Shown here: positions 9,613-24,600 of the stretch, piece after piece
Layout: each line of letters opens with the position of its first letter
Numbering within the stretch: the first letter of the stretch is position 1
NCBI GenBank assembly: GCA_026770575.1
Contig: MU657241.1
Coordinates: 136,957 to 200,956, forward strand
Length of the DNA stretch: 64,000 bases
Direction of reading: 5' to 3'
DNA from: Pelagophyceae sp. CCMP2097
Lineage: Eukaryota; Sar; Pelagophyceae
Notes under the pieces: model-generated
What the model saw: the letters and a program-made list of their open reading frames with translations, nothing else
Database searches by the model: none
Told to the model about the DNA's origin: nothing
Program-made: the position numbers and the translations under genes

Positions 9613-12600
9613 ATGCTCATGCGCCGCGCCCTCTGGGGCGCGGGCCTTGTCATGGCCTGGTCCGTGGCCTCGGCGACGGACCGGACCTGGAGCGCGCAGC
9701 CGCTGTCGCGCGCTGAGCCGTCGGCGCCGGGGTCGTGGGAGGACGTCGAAGAGACGGCGGTGATTCTGGTGCTCGGCGAGGCGCGGCACGTCGTCGTGGC
9801 CTTCGCGCTCGGCCTGCAGGCCCTCCAATCGCCGGACGGCGGCGTCGTGGGCCTCGACGGCGCGGCCGTGGGCGTTGTCCAGCTGCGCTTGACCGTCGAC
9901 GGCCGAGCCTACCGCGGCGGCGCGACGCACGCGCGCGCCGCCCTCTCCACCGCCGCGCCGGCCGCGCTGGAAACGGCGCGGGGGCTCCTGCACGTCCGCC
10001 TCGGCGCCGGCGAGCACCGCGTCGCGCTCCAATGGAAGGCCACGGCCGGCCCCGTGCGCTGGGCCTCGGAGCCGCGTTTAGACGACGGCTTCGCCTCGGG
10101 CCGCGTCCTCACCGCATCGTCGTACGGACCACCGGCGTCCATCTTGGAGTCGTGTTGATTTCTCTGTCTCAAAGGCCCGCCCGCGACGCGTCTTCTAGGC
10201 ACGCCGACGTGTGGTCCGTGGCGGCGACGTCGGGCGCGGGCGTCGCGCCGGCGGCGTGGGCCGTGATGGCGGACTCTACCGTGCGCTTTGACTTGGACGT
10301 GCGGACAAACGTGCGCCTCACGCAGTGCGTCACCGTCCGCGCCGACGCGGCGGCGCGGACGTTTGGCGACGCGTTCCACGGCCGCGACGACGTCTCCGTG
10401 CGCTTGGTCGTCGACGGTGTGGCGTACCGCGAATCGGGGTCGACTTTCAGTTCGCGCGGCTTAACGGCCCAGGCAACCGCTATCTTGGAAAGGGAGGTAT
10501 TGCTGCCGCTGCAGCCGGGCGCGCACACCGTTTCGATCGAGTGGCGCAAGTGGGGCGCCGGGCCGCGTAGGTGGCGGTCGGACCCGGACGCTCTGGACGG
10601 GTTCGGCGTCTCGAGGACGCTTGTCGCCGTGCCAGAGGCCGACACCGCCACTGCAGTCGTGCGCTTCCACGAACTCTTCGCCTACCACGACGAAGCTTTA
10701 GAAGGTCCTGGTTCGGACTGGGCGGCAGTGGACCACGTCAAGGCGCTGCGATTCCATTTGGAGTCTGAAGCGTTTGTCGTCTTTGACTACGCGCTCCCCG
10801 TCTCGCTCCACGCCACGCCGGACTTTGATTCCTGGCGCTTCGAGGACCTCGCCGCCATTGCAGCGAGGCTCGTCGTCGACGGAGTGGCGTACAGGTCCGA
10901 CGCCTCTTCCGTTGGGAGCTTTTCACAAGGACTGATGGACCTCCGTGGCTCGTTGTCAGTCCGCCTCGCCCCGGGCGACCACGTCGCCCAAGTGCAGTGG
11001 CACCGCTTCGGCCAAGCGGGGAGCGCGATGTGGCAACTCTTGTCCTCGTCGGCTTACTCTGGCTTTGGAGGAGGGTTTGAGCTGTTGGCAATGGCCAAGC
11101 CTGCCGACCAAAACGCACAATTCGTAAACGTCCCGGCAATCGTCAAAGTCGACGAGGACGCTGAGGTCGCCTTCGCCGTCGCCGTCGGCGGCATCGACGC
11201 AGTCCTCTTCGCCACGTACCAAGTGCACGCGCTTTTGAGCGTCGAAAAAGGCCTGCTGCGCTTTTCCAGGGGCGGCGCCGCCGCAGCCCTCGCCATCGCA
11301 GGCACCATCAACGAGGTCAACACCGTCTTAGGCGATTTGACCTACGCTCCCGCGGCCGACTTCCACGGGAACGACGCCGTCGAGCTCACGCTGAACCTGC
11401 CGGCATTCGACGATGGCAACAGCACGTTGCTGGACTCTGCAAAGGTGCGCGTTTTCGTGCGGAGCGTCAACGACGTGGTGCGCATCGACGCGCCGCATTC
11501 CGTTGAGTGCGTCGAGGGCGGCGCTGCCGTGGCGGTGCGCGGGATTGCGTTTCGAGACGGAGACGCTCTCTCAAATCTGTACCACGCCACCCTCTTCTCT
11601 TTAGCGGGCACTTTGGCCTTGGACGACGAGTTTGCTCCGAAAAACGCTTCGGCCTCGTTTCTGGAGCTGACTGCGGACTTGAAGACTTTGAACCGCGCCC
11701 TTGCGTCCCTCACTTACGAAGCCCGATTCAATTCCCAACTCTTCGACGACGCCATCACGCTGACCATCTGCGACTTGGAGGATGTTTCTTCCACCGCCGA
11801 CGCGACGGCGGTGGTGAAAGTCGTCGTTGCATCTTCGAGGCTCGGCCCCGTCATTTCACCGCCTCCCTACTACGAGCTAGCCATAAGCGGCCTCGTCGTC
11901 CACACGCTCTCCGCGGCGGCGGCGGGAGAAGAACTCACAGTCTCCCTCGTCGCCTCGGCCGCAGCGGCGCTCCTGAGCATCGACTCTCAAGCTTTAGCGG
12001 CCGCGGGCGTGCGCATGATTCCCGGAGGGGGCGACGCGCGCAACATCACGCTCGTCGGCACGGCCGCGCGCATCACGGCGGCGCTGGAAAATTTAGTCTA
12101 CATCCGCGAGCCGGCGTTTGAGGGCGGCGATAGTATCCAGGTGACGACTGGGGGGTGGAACGCTTCGGTGAGGTCTTTCATCTCTCTAGACCTCTTCTCG
12201 TCCGAGGCGGGGTCCGTGGCGTTGAACGGCGACGCGGCGCCCGTCTCGCCTTTGGAGGTGAGGCCGGCGCACGGGAGCATGGCGGGTGGGACGCTTGTGT
12301 CGGTGACTGCGACAATTCTGGACGGCGCGCGGAGCTTAGCGATCAAGTGCCAGTTCGGCGCAGAGGCCGTGCCCGCGGCGCTCTTGGTATCATTCGAATC
12401 GACGGCGACGTACGTCTGCGCTTCGCCGGCGATGCGGACGAGGGGATCTGTGCCTGTGCGGTTGACAGACGGCCGCACATTTTGGTCCCATGCCTTGGTG
12501 TATCTTTTCGAAGACGTTTTAATCGTCCTCAACGTCTTCCCAAACGTCGGCCCGACGCGCGGCGGCACCACCGCCGTCGTCACACTGGCCGAGCCGGGCG

Positions 12601-15600
12601 TGCTGCCGTCGCAGGACCTCGCCTGCGCGGTGGATGAGGACGCTTCTGAAACCGACACCGGAGCGCTCGTGGCGCCGCGGGCGTACTTCGACGCGCAGTG
12701 GCTCAATTCGACCGCCGTGGCCTGCACATTGCCTCCAACGATGGCGGGCGCGCGGGCCGTCCGCCTCGTCCTGTCGACGAACCGCGCGGACTCATCCGCC
12801 TTTGCAAAGTTTGAATACATCAAATCTATAGACGGATTGACGGCGGCGCCGGCGAAGGCGATGACGCAGGGCGGCGCCGACGTCGTCGTGGCGCCCTTGG
12901 CGGGCGAAACGTTTTCCGAAGACAGGCGCCTGAACTACAGGTGCCGCTTCGGGAATGAAATCGTCCCAGCCGCAATCTACAACCCCACCGAGCTGCGCTG
13001 CGCCGCGCCGGCGCAGCGTGCCGGCGCATTCGACCTGGCCTTATCCTTCGACGGCGGAGAAACGTTTTCCGATTCGGTCTTTTTTGACTACGCAACAGTC
13101 TCGCTCGACGCCCTCTCGCCGACATTCGGCTCCGAAACCAGCCCCACGACCATCGCAATCCAAGGCACCGGCTTCTCGCCCGACCTCGGCGCGGCGACGT
13201 GCGTCTTCGGCGACGAAGCGTCCGACGCGACGGTTGTGTCGCCGACGGAGCTCCGCTGCGACACTATTCCACAAAGCGCCGGCGTCGTGCCCCTCAAGGT
13301 CACCTTCGCCGACGTCGACGTCGCGACGGTCCTGGCGTACCAATACGTCGCCGACGCGCTGCTCGCGGCACTGCGGCCGCGGTCCGGCGCCGTCGGCGGT
13401 GGCACTGCCGTCACCGTGACGGGCCTCAACTTCTTCGACACCGACGCGCTCGCGTGCCGCTTCGGCAACGTCGACGTCGAGGCGCTCTGGATCAGCGACC
13501 GGGAGATTGAGTGCGAGGCGCCCGCGCACGCCGAGGGCGCCGTGGGCGTGCGCGTGAGCCTCAACGGGCAGGACTACAGCGAGGACGCCCTGGAGTTTGC
13601 GTACAATCCTGCGATCACGCTCGGCGACGGCGTGAGCCCGCGGTCGGGGCCGTCCGTCGGCGGCACGGTGGTCGTCGTCAAGGGCTCGGGCTTCGAGTTC
13701 TCGCCGGACCTCCGATGTCGCTTTGGGTGGACGGAGAGCGACGCAAAGTTCGTCTCGAGCACCGAGGTCCTGTGCATCTCGCCCACCCACGACGCCGAGT
13801 CGGTGGCGGTCGCGGTGAGCAACAACGGCCAAGACTTTGTCGGCGGGTCAGGCGCGATCTTCGTCTTCGAAGCGCCACCTGTCGTGAGCTCCATCGAGCC
13901 ATCACTGGGCGCCACGGCCGGCTCGACCGTCGTCGTCGTGCGCGGCAGCGGCTTTACTGGGACGTTGGCCTGCATCTTTGGCGAGGTTCCGGCGCTCAAG
14001 GTCGACCACGTGTCGGAGACGGAAGTGGCCTGCACTGCCCCGGCGCACGCGGCGCTGGAGAGCGTCGTCGTGAGCGTGAGCGTGAACGGCGTCGACTACG
14101 CTGCTAGCGCGACGCATTTCCGCTACGTCGTCGCGCCCGAGGTCTTGTCCGTCGACCCGACGGCTGGGCAGGGCGGCGCGGTGACCGTGGTGCGAGGGTT
14201 GAACTTTATCGACTCGAGCGAGCTGGTGTGCCGGTTCGGCGCGACGGTCACGACGGCGCGATGGATCAGCTCCACGGAGCTCGAGTGCGAATCCGCCTCG
14301 GGAGAGGCGGGCACCGTTGCCGTGGAGGTGAGCCTGAACGGGGTGGACTTTTCCTCCGACGGGGCGGCTTTTACGTACGTGGCGGCGCCGAAGATGACGG
14401 CCATCGCGCCGGCGTCCGGCACGTCGAGCGGCGGCACCGAAGTCGTCTTGCGCGGGTCGGACTTTGCGTTCTCGCCGACTCTTTCCTGCCGCTTCGGGTG
14501 GATCGACGTCGCGGCGAGCTTCGTGAGCTCCTCGGAACTGCGGTGCATCGCGCCGGGGCAGGCCCCTGGCGTCGTTTTGATAGCGCTGAGCGACGGCGGA
14601 CGGGAAATCGTCGGCGCGAATGCTGGAGACGAGCCGCTGAATTTCGAGTACCGTCAGGGCGTCTTTATTGAGACCGCGAACCCGGTGCTCGGCAGTGTCG
14701 ACGGAGCGACGACGGTGCGGCTGGTCGGCGGTGGCTTTGTGGCCGGCGCGACTTGCCGCTTCGGCGCCTTGCCGGCGGTCTCGGCGACGGCCTCTGGCGC
14801 TGCACTCGAATGCGTCTCGCCCGCGCACGTTCAAGGCGACGTCACGCTCACGGTCATCATCGACGACGAAGAGGTCGCGACGGCGGCGTACAGCTTCGTG
14901 CCGAACCCATCGGTCGTCTCGGTGCATCCGAGCGCGGGGTCGATCGACGGCGGGACGACGGTGGTGGTCTACGGTGCCCAGTTTGTCGACTCGGCCGAGG
15001 TCTCGTGTCGGTTCGGCAGCTCTGGCGTCGTCGCGGCGCGCTACATCGACGCGACGGAGCTTTCGTGCGTGGCGCCGGCGGGCGCTGCGGGGTCGAGCGC
15101 CGCCGTCGAGGTGACGGTGAACGGGCAAGAGGCGAGCTCGGACGGCGTATCGTTCGCGTACTTTGACGCCGCGCTGTCCGTCGAGCCCTCGTCGGGTCCG
15201 AGTGGCGGCGGGACGGAAATGGTTGTGCGGAGCTCGTACTTCGAATTCGCACCGGGCCTCGTTTGTCGTTTCGGCTCGGTCGACGTCCTCGCAAGTTACG
15301 TGGACTCGACGCAGTTACGATGCGTCGCGCCGTTTCACGACGCGGGCGCTGTGACCGTCTCCATCCACACCGATAAGTGGGACTTTGACGGCGTCGGTTC
15401 GTTCACGTTCACGCCCGACGTCGCGTTGTCGGCGGTGCTCCCGGTTCTCGGGACGATTGCTGGGGGTACCGAGGTGCACATCGTCGGCAGCGGCTTCACA
15501 GCCGACTCGAGGTGCTTCTTCGGATCCGAAGCAGCGTCTCACCACGCTCTGGTGAACTCGTCGGCGCTGGCGTGCACGGCGCCGCGGAACGCTGTCGAGG

Positions 15601-18600
15601 CGTCTGTGGCGGTGACGGTGCGGTCGAACGGCGTCGATCGGGCTTCCAACGTGTTGGTGTATCGGTACGTCGTCGAGCCGGTCGTGATCGCGATGCACCC
15701 GACGTCGGGCCCGCTGCAGGGCGGCACGCTCGTCACGCTCGGCGGGGCCAACTTTGTCGACTCGCCAGACCTGATGTGCCGCTTCGGTGCAACTCTCGTC
15801 GCGGCGCGCTGGGTGAATTCCGAGGTGGTAGAATGCGCGGCGCCCGGCAGCGACGCGGCCGCCGTCGACGCGGTGGCCCTCTCCGCCAACGGGCAGGAGT
15901 TTTACGCGAGCCCCGAGGCGTTTGAGTTCATCGAAGGCGCGGGCCTCGCGGCGGCGCTGGCCGTCGAGCCATCGTCGAGCCCCGTGAGCGGTGGCGTCCA
16001 CGTCCGGGTGCGCGGCCTCCCCGTCGCGTACCGCACGGCGGCATTCCAGTGCAAGTTCGGCACGACGACCGCCGCCGCGACGTTTTGGAGCGCGGACGGC
16101 GCCGTCACGTGCCTCGCGCCGACGCACGCCGCGGGAGCCGGCGACCTCGCCGTGAGCTCCAACGGCGTCGACTTCATCCGCATCGCCGACTTCTTCTTCT
16201 GGCCCGACGCGACCTTCGCCAAGCTCGAACCGTCGGCGGGCAACATTCGGGGCGGCAACGTCGTGTCCGTCAGCGGCGCGGGCTTCCCGGAAGACGTCAC
16301 CCTCTCCTGCGCCTTTAGCGACGCGACTGCGACCGCGACGCGCGTCTCGCCGACGGAGCTCCGATGCGCCGCACCGCCGAGCAAGGACATGCAGACCGCC
16401 AACTTTAGCTTGATCTTCAACGGCGTCGTGACCGCGACCGACCTGAGCTACAGTTACGTCCGATCGGCGCTGCTCGCGGCACTGCGGCCGCGGTCCGGCG
16501 CCGTCGGCGGTGGCACTGCCGTCACCGTGACGGGCCTCAACTTCTTCGACACCGACGCGCTCGCGTGCCGCTTCGGCAACGTCGACGTCGAGGCGCTCTG
16601 GATCAGCGACCGGGAGATTGAGTGCGAGGCGCCCGCGCACGCCGAGGGCGCCGTGGGCGTGCGCGTGAGCCTCAACGGGCAGGACTACAGCGAGGACGCC
16701 CTGGAGTTTGCGTACAATCCTGCGATCACGCTCGGCGACGGCGTGAGCCCGCGGTCGGGGCCGTCCGTCGGCGGCACGGTGGTCGTCGTCAAGGGCTCGG
16801 GCTTCGAGTTCTCGCCGGACCTCCGATGTCGCTTTGGGTGGACGGAGAGCGACGCAAAGTTCGTCTCGAGCACCGAGGTCCTGTGCATCTCGCCCACCCA
16901 CGACGCCGAGTCGGTGGCGGTCGCGGTGAGCAACAACGGCCAAGACTTTGTCGGCGGGTCAGGCGCGATCTTCGTCTTCGAAGCGCCACCTGTCGTGAGC
17001 TCCATCGAGCCATCACTGGGCGCCACGGCCGGCTCGACCGTCGTCGTCGTGCGCGGCAGCGGCTTTACTGGGACGTTGGCCTGCATCTTTGGCGAGGTTC
17101 CGGCGCTCAAGGTCGACCACGTGTCGGAGACGGAAGTGGCCTGCACTGCCCCGGCGCACGCGGCGCTGGAGAGCGTCGTCGTGAGCGTGAGCGTGAACGG
17201 CGTCGACTACGCTGCTAGCGCGACGCATTTCCGCTACGTCGTCGCGCCCGAGGTCTTGTCCGTCGACCCGACGGCTGGGCAGGGCGGCGCGGTGACCGTG
17301 GTGCGAGGGTTGAACTTTATCGACTCGAGCGAGCTGGTGTGCCGGTTCGGCGCGACGGTCACGACGGCGCGATGGATCAGCTCCACGGAGCTCGAGTGCG
17401 AATCCGCCTCGGGAGAGGCGGGCACCGTTGCCGTGGAGGTGAGCCTGAACGGGGTGGACTTTTCCTCCGACGGGGCGGCTTTTACGTACGTGGCGGCGCC
17501 GAAGATGACGGCCATCGCGCCGGCGTCCGGCACGTCGAGCGGCGGCACCGAAGTCGTCTTGCGCGGGTCGGACTTTGCGTTCTCGCCGACTCTTTCCTGC
17601 CGCTTCGGGTGGATCGACGTCGCGGCGAGCTTCGTGAGCTCCTCGGAACTGCGGTGCATCGCGCCGGGGCAGGCCCCTGGCGTCGTTTTGATAGCGCTGA
17701 GCGACGGCGGACGGGAAATCGTCGGCGCGAATGCTGGAGACGAGCCGCTGAATTTCGAGTACCGTCAGGGCGTCTTTATTGAGACCGCGAACCCGGTGCT
17801 CGGCAGTGTCGACGGAGCGACGACGGTGCGGCTGGTCGGCGGTGGCTTTGTGGCCGGCGCGACTTGCCGCTTCGGCGCCTTGCCGGCGGTCTCGGCGACG
17901 GCCTCTGGCGCTGCACTCGAATGCGTCTCGCCCGCGCACGTTCAAGGCGACGTCACGCTCACGGTCATCATCGACGACGAAGAGGTCGCGACGGCGGCGT
18001 ACAGCTTCGTGCCGAACCCATCGGTCGTCTCGGTGCATCCGAGCGCGGGGTCGATCGACGGCGGGACGACGGTGGTGGTCTACGGTGCCCAGTTTGTCGA
18101 CTCGGCCGAGGTCTCGTGTCGGTTCGGCAGCTCTGGCGTCGTCGCGGCGCGCTACATCGACGCGACGGAGCTTTCGTGCGTGGCGCCGGCGGGCGCTGCG
18201 GGGTCGAGCGCCGCCGTCGAGGTGACGGTGAACGGGCAAGAGGCGAGCTCGGACGGCGTATCGTTCGCGTACTTTGACGCCGCGCTGTCCGTCGAGCCCT
18301 CGTCGGCGCCGAAGAGCGGCGGGACGGAGGTGCGGATCCGTGGCGGTTTGGAGTTTGGCGCAGCGATGTCGCTGTCGGTGCTTTGCCGTTTCGGAGGCTT
18401 TGCGGACGCTCTGGCAACGCGCGTCGGCGACGCAGAGGTGAAGTGCAAAGTGCCCGCGCTGCTCTTTCTGGCGGGCGACGCGGCCGCGAAGAACATCTCC
18501 CTCGCCGTGGTGAGCGAGGGCCAGGTGCTGGACACTTACGAATATTTTGAGGTGTACGACGAGGCCGTGGTGGACTTTGCGCCGCTCTCGGGCCCGCGCG

Positions 18601-21600
18601 ATGGCGGGACGCGCATCCGCGTAAACGGCGCGCTCTTCGAAGGAAAAGTGCCCGGCGGGCCGCTGTGCTGCAGCTTTGGCGGAATCGGGACGGCGCCCAT
18701 TTCCGACGACAGAGTTTGCCTGAGCCCGGCTTCAACGGTTGACGCCGTCGAAGTCTCAGTCGTCCGCTGCGGCGAGGCCGCGTCTTCATCGGCGCGGTCG
18801 CAGCGGTTCGTCTTCCGATATTACGACGCTGTGCAGGTCTTTGACGTCTCGCCGCGCGTCATCGCGCTGGAAACGCGCGGGGGCGCCGAGGTGCGCGTCT
18901 CGGGCGCGCACTTTCTCGACTCGCCTTTACTCCAGTGCTCCGTCTTCGGCGTGGTGGAGGCGGCGCGGTGGGTCTCTTGGAATGTGGTCGCCTGCCGCGT
19001 TGGCGACCGGAGCGTCGGGGCGACGAATATTCGCGTGACGAACAACGGCGTCGACTTTAGCGAAGCCTTAAACCTCTTCGTCGCGCCCGAGCTCGTCATC
19101 TCGCACGCGGTGCCGCGCGTTTTAAGGCGCGGCGTGACAAAGTTTGTTGACGTCTTTGGCACTTCTTTTATCGGCGCCGACTCCTTGCGGCTCATTTGCG
19201 TCTTCAACGGCATCCACACCGTGCCCGCGGACTACCGCGCCGCGGGCGTCGTCCAGTGCGCGCTGCCGTTCAAGGCAACGGGGAGTGGGGTGAACGCGTC
19301 GCGATGGACTCTTGACGTCTGTTACGAAGCGCTTTCCTGCTCCGCGCAAAGCCTGAGGCTCGAATTCGTTCCGCCGCCTCTCATCTCGAGCGTCTCGCCG
19401 TCGGTCGCCGACGTTTCCGGCGGCGCAGTCGTCTCCGTGCGCGGGGCCGGCTTTGCGACGGACGTCGTGGCATGGTGCGTCTTCCGAGGGACTGCTGTTC
19501 GGGCCAAGATCGTCGCCGACGATTTGATGGAATGCTCGACGCCGCCGCACGACCCCGCCGAAGCGGCCTTTTACCTCGCGTTCGAATCGGCAGACGGCTC
19601 CTCTTTTGACGTTGCACCGGCGGACCACGAGGCTCGCACGTTCACGTTCGCGCCGCTGCCGGCCCTGTTCGGCCTCTTTCCGGCGACGATTCCCGAATCG
19701 GGCGGCGAGGTGACGGTCACCGGCGGCAAGTTCGTCCTGGGTCACCGCCTCTTTTGCCTCTTCGAGGGCGGCGAGGGCGGTGCAGTCGAGGCCCGGCGTT
19801 TGTCAGACGCCCAAGTCGCGTGCGCCGTGCCGAAACGCGCGGGCGCGAGGCAGTCCAATACGCTGCGCCTCGGCTACTCGGCCAAGGACTCGAGCCGAGA
19901 TTCTTTAAAAGTCCAATACGCCGGGTCCGTCTCCATTTTCGGGGCCTCGCCAATCACCGTCTCGAAGCACGGCGGCACCGAGGTGGTCATCCTGGGCACG
20001 AATTTCGACGCCAGCGATGGCGCGCCGCTGTGCCGGTTCGGGCCGTTTTCCGTATCCGAGGCGGTGTTCGACTCGTCTCACCAGCTGCGCTGCGTCGCGC
20101 CCGCGTTCACGCCGAGCATGGGCGACGGCGGCGTCAACTGCTCCGTCTCGTTGGACGGCGGGCAGAACTACCTCTACGCGGCGCTCTTGGACTACGTGGA
20201 TGACGTCGCAGCGGAGCCGGCACTCGCGATCCGCAACGCGCGCGCCGTAATCACCGCCGTCGAGCGGCAAGCCGAGTCGGTGCTCGTCCGCGGCGCGGGC
20301 TTTGAAAATTCGGCGACGCTGCAATGCGCTTTTGACAGCGCGGCCGTATACGCCGCGCGCTGGATCTCTTCGTCAAAGGTCGAGTGCCCTCTTCTCGGCG
20401 GCAAACTCAGCCTACTCGACGGCGGCCGCGCATTGCCTTCCAACGCGGCGTCGACGCTCGTCGTCCTTTTGGCGCCGCTGACTGCGTCGTATGCGAACGT
20501 CACGTCCAACGGCCTCGTCGACGTCTTCGGGACCAACTTCCGCCTCGGCGCAACCGTGCGCTGCGAGTTTGGCGCGGTGGATGCTGAAGACTTCGACGAC
20601 GTCTACGAGGCGACGTTCGTCTCTGCATCGAAGATGCGATGCCCCTTGCCGCCGACGAGGCTCGCGGCGCTGGCTTTAAGGGTCACCTCAAACGGCCAAG
20701 TGCTCCTCACCGCCGGTGAAGTCGACTTGAGCGGCGTCGCCTCGCTGGGCGACGCACCCTCGGCTCCGGTGGACGACGCTGCTGAGGCCATTCCGGACGC
20801 CGCGGCGGGCGAGGAGCCGCGGCCGGCGCTGCTGAGCGTGCAACCGCGCGTCGGCTACTCGACGGGCGGGCAGCTCGTCTCGGTCCAAGGCCGCGGCTTT
20901 GCGGCCGACGCCGTGTGCCATTTCGGCGACCGGGACGCGCCAGCGGCGTTCGTCTCTTCTGAGGAACTCCTCTGCGTCTCGCCGCTGCCGCCACAACTCT
21001 TTGACGGAAAGGCCACCGTCGACTTTGCGGTGTCCAACGTCGTCGACGAAGTGGTCTTTTCGAGCAGGTCGAAGACGACTTACGAGTACGTGCTGCGGCC
21101 TACGCTCGCAGACGCTCTATCGGCGACGCTCTCCGGAGACGGCCGGCGGTTCACGTTTGCGATGAACGAAACGGCGGTCCTCGGAAATTCGACGTATGAA
21201 ATGGAAGTTGATGACGGTGGCGGCAAGGTGCTTCACGCGGCCGGCGGCGCTTTAAATTTCGCAGACGTTTCATCGGCGCGGCTCTGCGTCATAGTCGACG
21301 GCGCGCGCGCGTCGGAGTGGTGCACGCGCGATGCCTCGGCGCTCTTGCGCCGGCCGCCGCTCCTCTTTAGAGCGGAGCCATCGACGGTGGCCGCGTACGC
21401 TTCGACGCTCGTCAGTGTTTCGGGCGGCATGTTCAAAAACTCCGAGACGCTCTGCTGCACCTTTGGCAAGATGCGCGGCGCCGCGCGGTGGCTCTCGAAG
21501 CATTTGGTTTCGTGCGAGACGCCTCCTGAACTCGGCGTCGGGGTGCATCGCGTCAGCGTCCTCAACGACTGCTCTTCCACGTTCACGACCCAAAGTGCTC

Positions 21601-24600
21601 TCCGAATCCGCGCCATCCTGCCGGCCAAGGTGGACGTGGTCGACCCGCGGACTTTATCGGCTGGGCGAGCAACGGTTGTCGAGCTGACTGGGACCCGCTT
21701 CGACGAAATGCCTCAACCTTTGGAATGCTGGTTCGGCGACACCGCCAGCCGCGCGGACGTCGTCGATGCCACCAGAATCGCCTGCCTCGCGCCCGCGACG
21801 ACGCCCGAAGACTTTGGCCTGCCCTTCAAATTGAGGGTCATCGACGCCGCGTCGGGCCTCGAGCTGGATGTGCGCAACGCGACGCTGGCCTACGCCAAGG
21901 CGCCGCGCATCTTCCGCGTCTCGCCCGAGGCGGTGTCGAGCTTGGGCGGCACCGTCGTCGAGATATTCGGCGAGGACCTTGGGCACGCGGCCCTCCGGTG
22001 CTTTTCCGGCGCCTACGAGGGCGCGTATTCGGCGTCGAACGCGAGCCACGCGACGTGCGCAACGCCCGCGCGCGCGGCTGGGGCGACGACGCTCCGTCTA
22101 GCGACGTCTGCAAAGGCCGCCGAGTCGGTTTCAGGGCCGCGGCTCGTGTACTACCAACCGGGCCTCGTGGCCAGTTTAACGCCGCGCGCCGGCGTCCAAG
22201 GCACCGTCGTCACAATTGCAACGTCGCTCCGCGGTGCCGCGCACGTCTCAGCGGCGGCGGCAAAGTGCCGTTTTGACCTCAACGGCGTCACAAAGCTCGT
22301 TGCCGCGTCTCGGATCGACGACTCGGCGTTTACCTGCGCCGCGCCGGCGTCGAGCGGCGCGGGCGTTTCGAATGTGGCGTTTGCCCTCGACGGCCAGTCG
22401 TTTGGTTCGAGCACGGCGGCGTTCAAGTACGTCTTACGGCCGTCCCTCTCCTCCATTGCCCCGACGCGGGGCCCCCTGCACGGCGGCACGCTGATCACGC
22501 TCGTCGGCTCAAACTTTGGCGAGGGGCAGAAATTGCAATGCCAGTTCGACGATGGAGATTATCAAAAAGCGACGTACGTCGGCGCGAACCGAGTCGCCTG
22601 CTTGACGCCGCGGTCAAACAACGTCCACGAGTCGCAAATCTCCGTCGTCTACGCCGACGGCGACGCCGTCGTCCCGGCGCCGTTTTCGCTGCCCTTTGCC
22701 TACGTTGCGAATCCTGTCCTCCTGGCCATCTCGCCCACGGCGGGCCCCGGCGACGGTGGCACGGTCATCACTGTAACGGGCAGGAGCCTCCCGGCCGCAG
22801 GGATCTGCCTCTTCGAGCTGGAGGACGGCACGGTGCTGCGATCGGACTTTTTCGACGGGACGTGCGCGGCCCCGGCGACGCCGCGCAACGAGGCCGTCGT
22901 GTCGCTGCTGCAGCTCCAAGTCGAAGGGCAATTCGCAGAGGGCGCGTTCCGCTTTGCCTACTCTTCGGCGCTCCGAGTCGACTCTGTGTATCCGGCGTCT
23001 GGGCCGCGCGAGGGCGGGTCTTTGATCCTCGTCCACGGCACGGGTTTTCGAGACACGATGCACCTCAAATGCAAGTTTGGCCCGTACGCGGCCCCTGCAG
23101 CCTTCGTCAGCGCGACGCAGGTCCGCTGCAAAACGCCCGCGTTTACGGGGGACGATGGCTTGATGAAAGTGCGCGTCTCTACTTTTCCCCAGTTGGAGTC
23201 CGAATCCGCCGTTTATTTCGAAGTCGTCGGCGCGCCGGCGCTGCATTCCGCGTCGGCGCGCGTCGGGCCGGCGACCGGTGGCACCATCGTCGTCTTGAAA
23301 GGTTCCGACTTCGCGCACCCGACGAATTTGTTAAAATGCAAGTTCGGCTCAAAAATCGTCAAAGGCGCGTGGGTCGGCCCGAACCGCGTCGCCTGCGCCG
23401 CGCCCGCGCAGCCGGACGGCAAGGTGGCCGTGCTCGTCTCGAACGGCGGCGACTTTGGGAATCGAGGCGCGGCGGCGGTCTTCTTCACTTACGCGCCCTC
23501 GCCGACCATATCGTCGATCTCGCCCGCGAGGGCTTACGGTGCGCCGAGTATCGCGGTCCAAGGCTTTGGGTTTATAGAGACGCCCGAGCTCGGCTGCCGC
23601 TTCTTTGGCGGAGCGCAGGACTTTGTCGACACAAAAGCCACTTTCGTCAATCAGACGCACTTGCGCTGCGCTTCGTCTGCCTTCAACGCGCGGGCGATGT
23701 GGGAGCTGCGCCTCACGCTCAACGGTTTTGACTTTTCTCCGGCGTCGGAAAATGGCCGCTACACAGTCCTCAAGGCGCCTCTCGTCTCGGGCGTTTCACC
23801 GTCCACCGTCTCACAAGTCGGCGCCACGCGCCTCAGGATCCTCGGCGCGAACCTCGCAGACGAGGCCAACGACGGAGCAGTCTGCCGTTTCACGCAAAAG
23901 TCAGCGGCGCGCGACGTGCCAGCGCAAGTGTTCTTCAACAGCGGCGAGGCCGAGCTCTGGTGCACGACGCCCGCCAAAGGCTTCGACGCGCCGACGCCGG
24001 CGACGATTGATGTGTATTTGAACGGCGTCGACGCCGTGCAAACGACGACGGGGCTGCCCTTGGAACTCTTGGTCGTCGGCGAGGCATCCATCTCGCGCGT
24101 CGAGCCCGTCTTCGCGTCCGTGCGCGGCGGCGATGCCATCACGATCCTGGGCGTCGGCCTCGCCGCGGCGCTGCCGCGCGCGTCTTGCCGCTTCGGCGAC
24201 GAGCCCGAGGTTTCGGCGGAAGTCGTGCATGGCACCTTCCTCCGCTGCGTGGCGCCCGCGCACAAGGCCGGCGCTACGACGTTAGTCGTCTCGTCGCCGA
24301 CGCGCAGCCTCGACGCCGTCGCGTTCACTTTTGTTGAGGCGCAGGCCGCGTTGTTGCAGCTGGAGCCGGCATCTGGGCCGGCGACGGGGGGCACGGTTCT
24401 CCGCGTCGTGGTCACGTCGACAAGAGGCCTCGTCTCGTGCGTCTTCGAGGCCGCTCAAAAGGGAGGCTTCAAAGTGACAGCGGTGGCGGAGATCCTCAAC
24501 GAGACGGAGCTGCGCTGCAAGACGCCGCTTTTGGAGTCGTCGCTGCTGGCGAGCGGGTCCGTGCCGTCGGAAAAGGTGCGGTTCTCGCTCAAATATTCCG

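Noticed and set aside
13902..16943. Long minus-strand frames (408 and 542 codons) inside the giant gene
   Set aside because: They are mirror frames of the IPT array: Arg/His/Asp-rich, without motifs, and the same 408-codon frame occurs twice only because the underlying DNA is duplicated.
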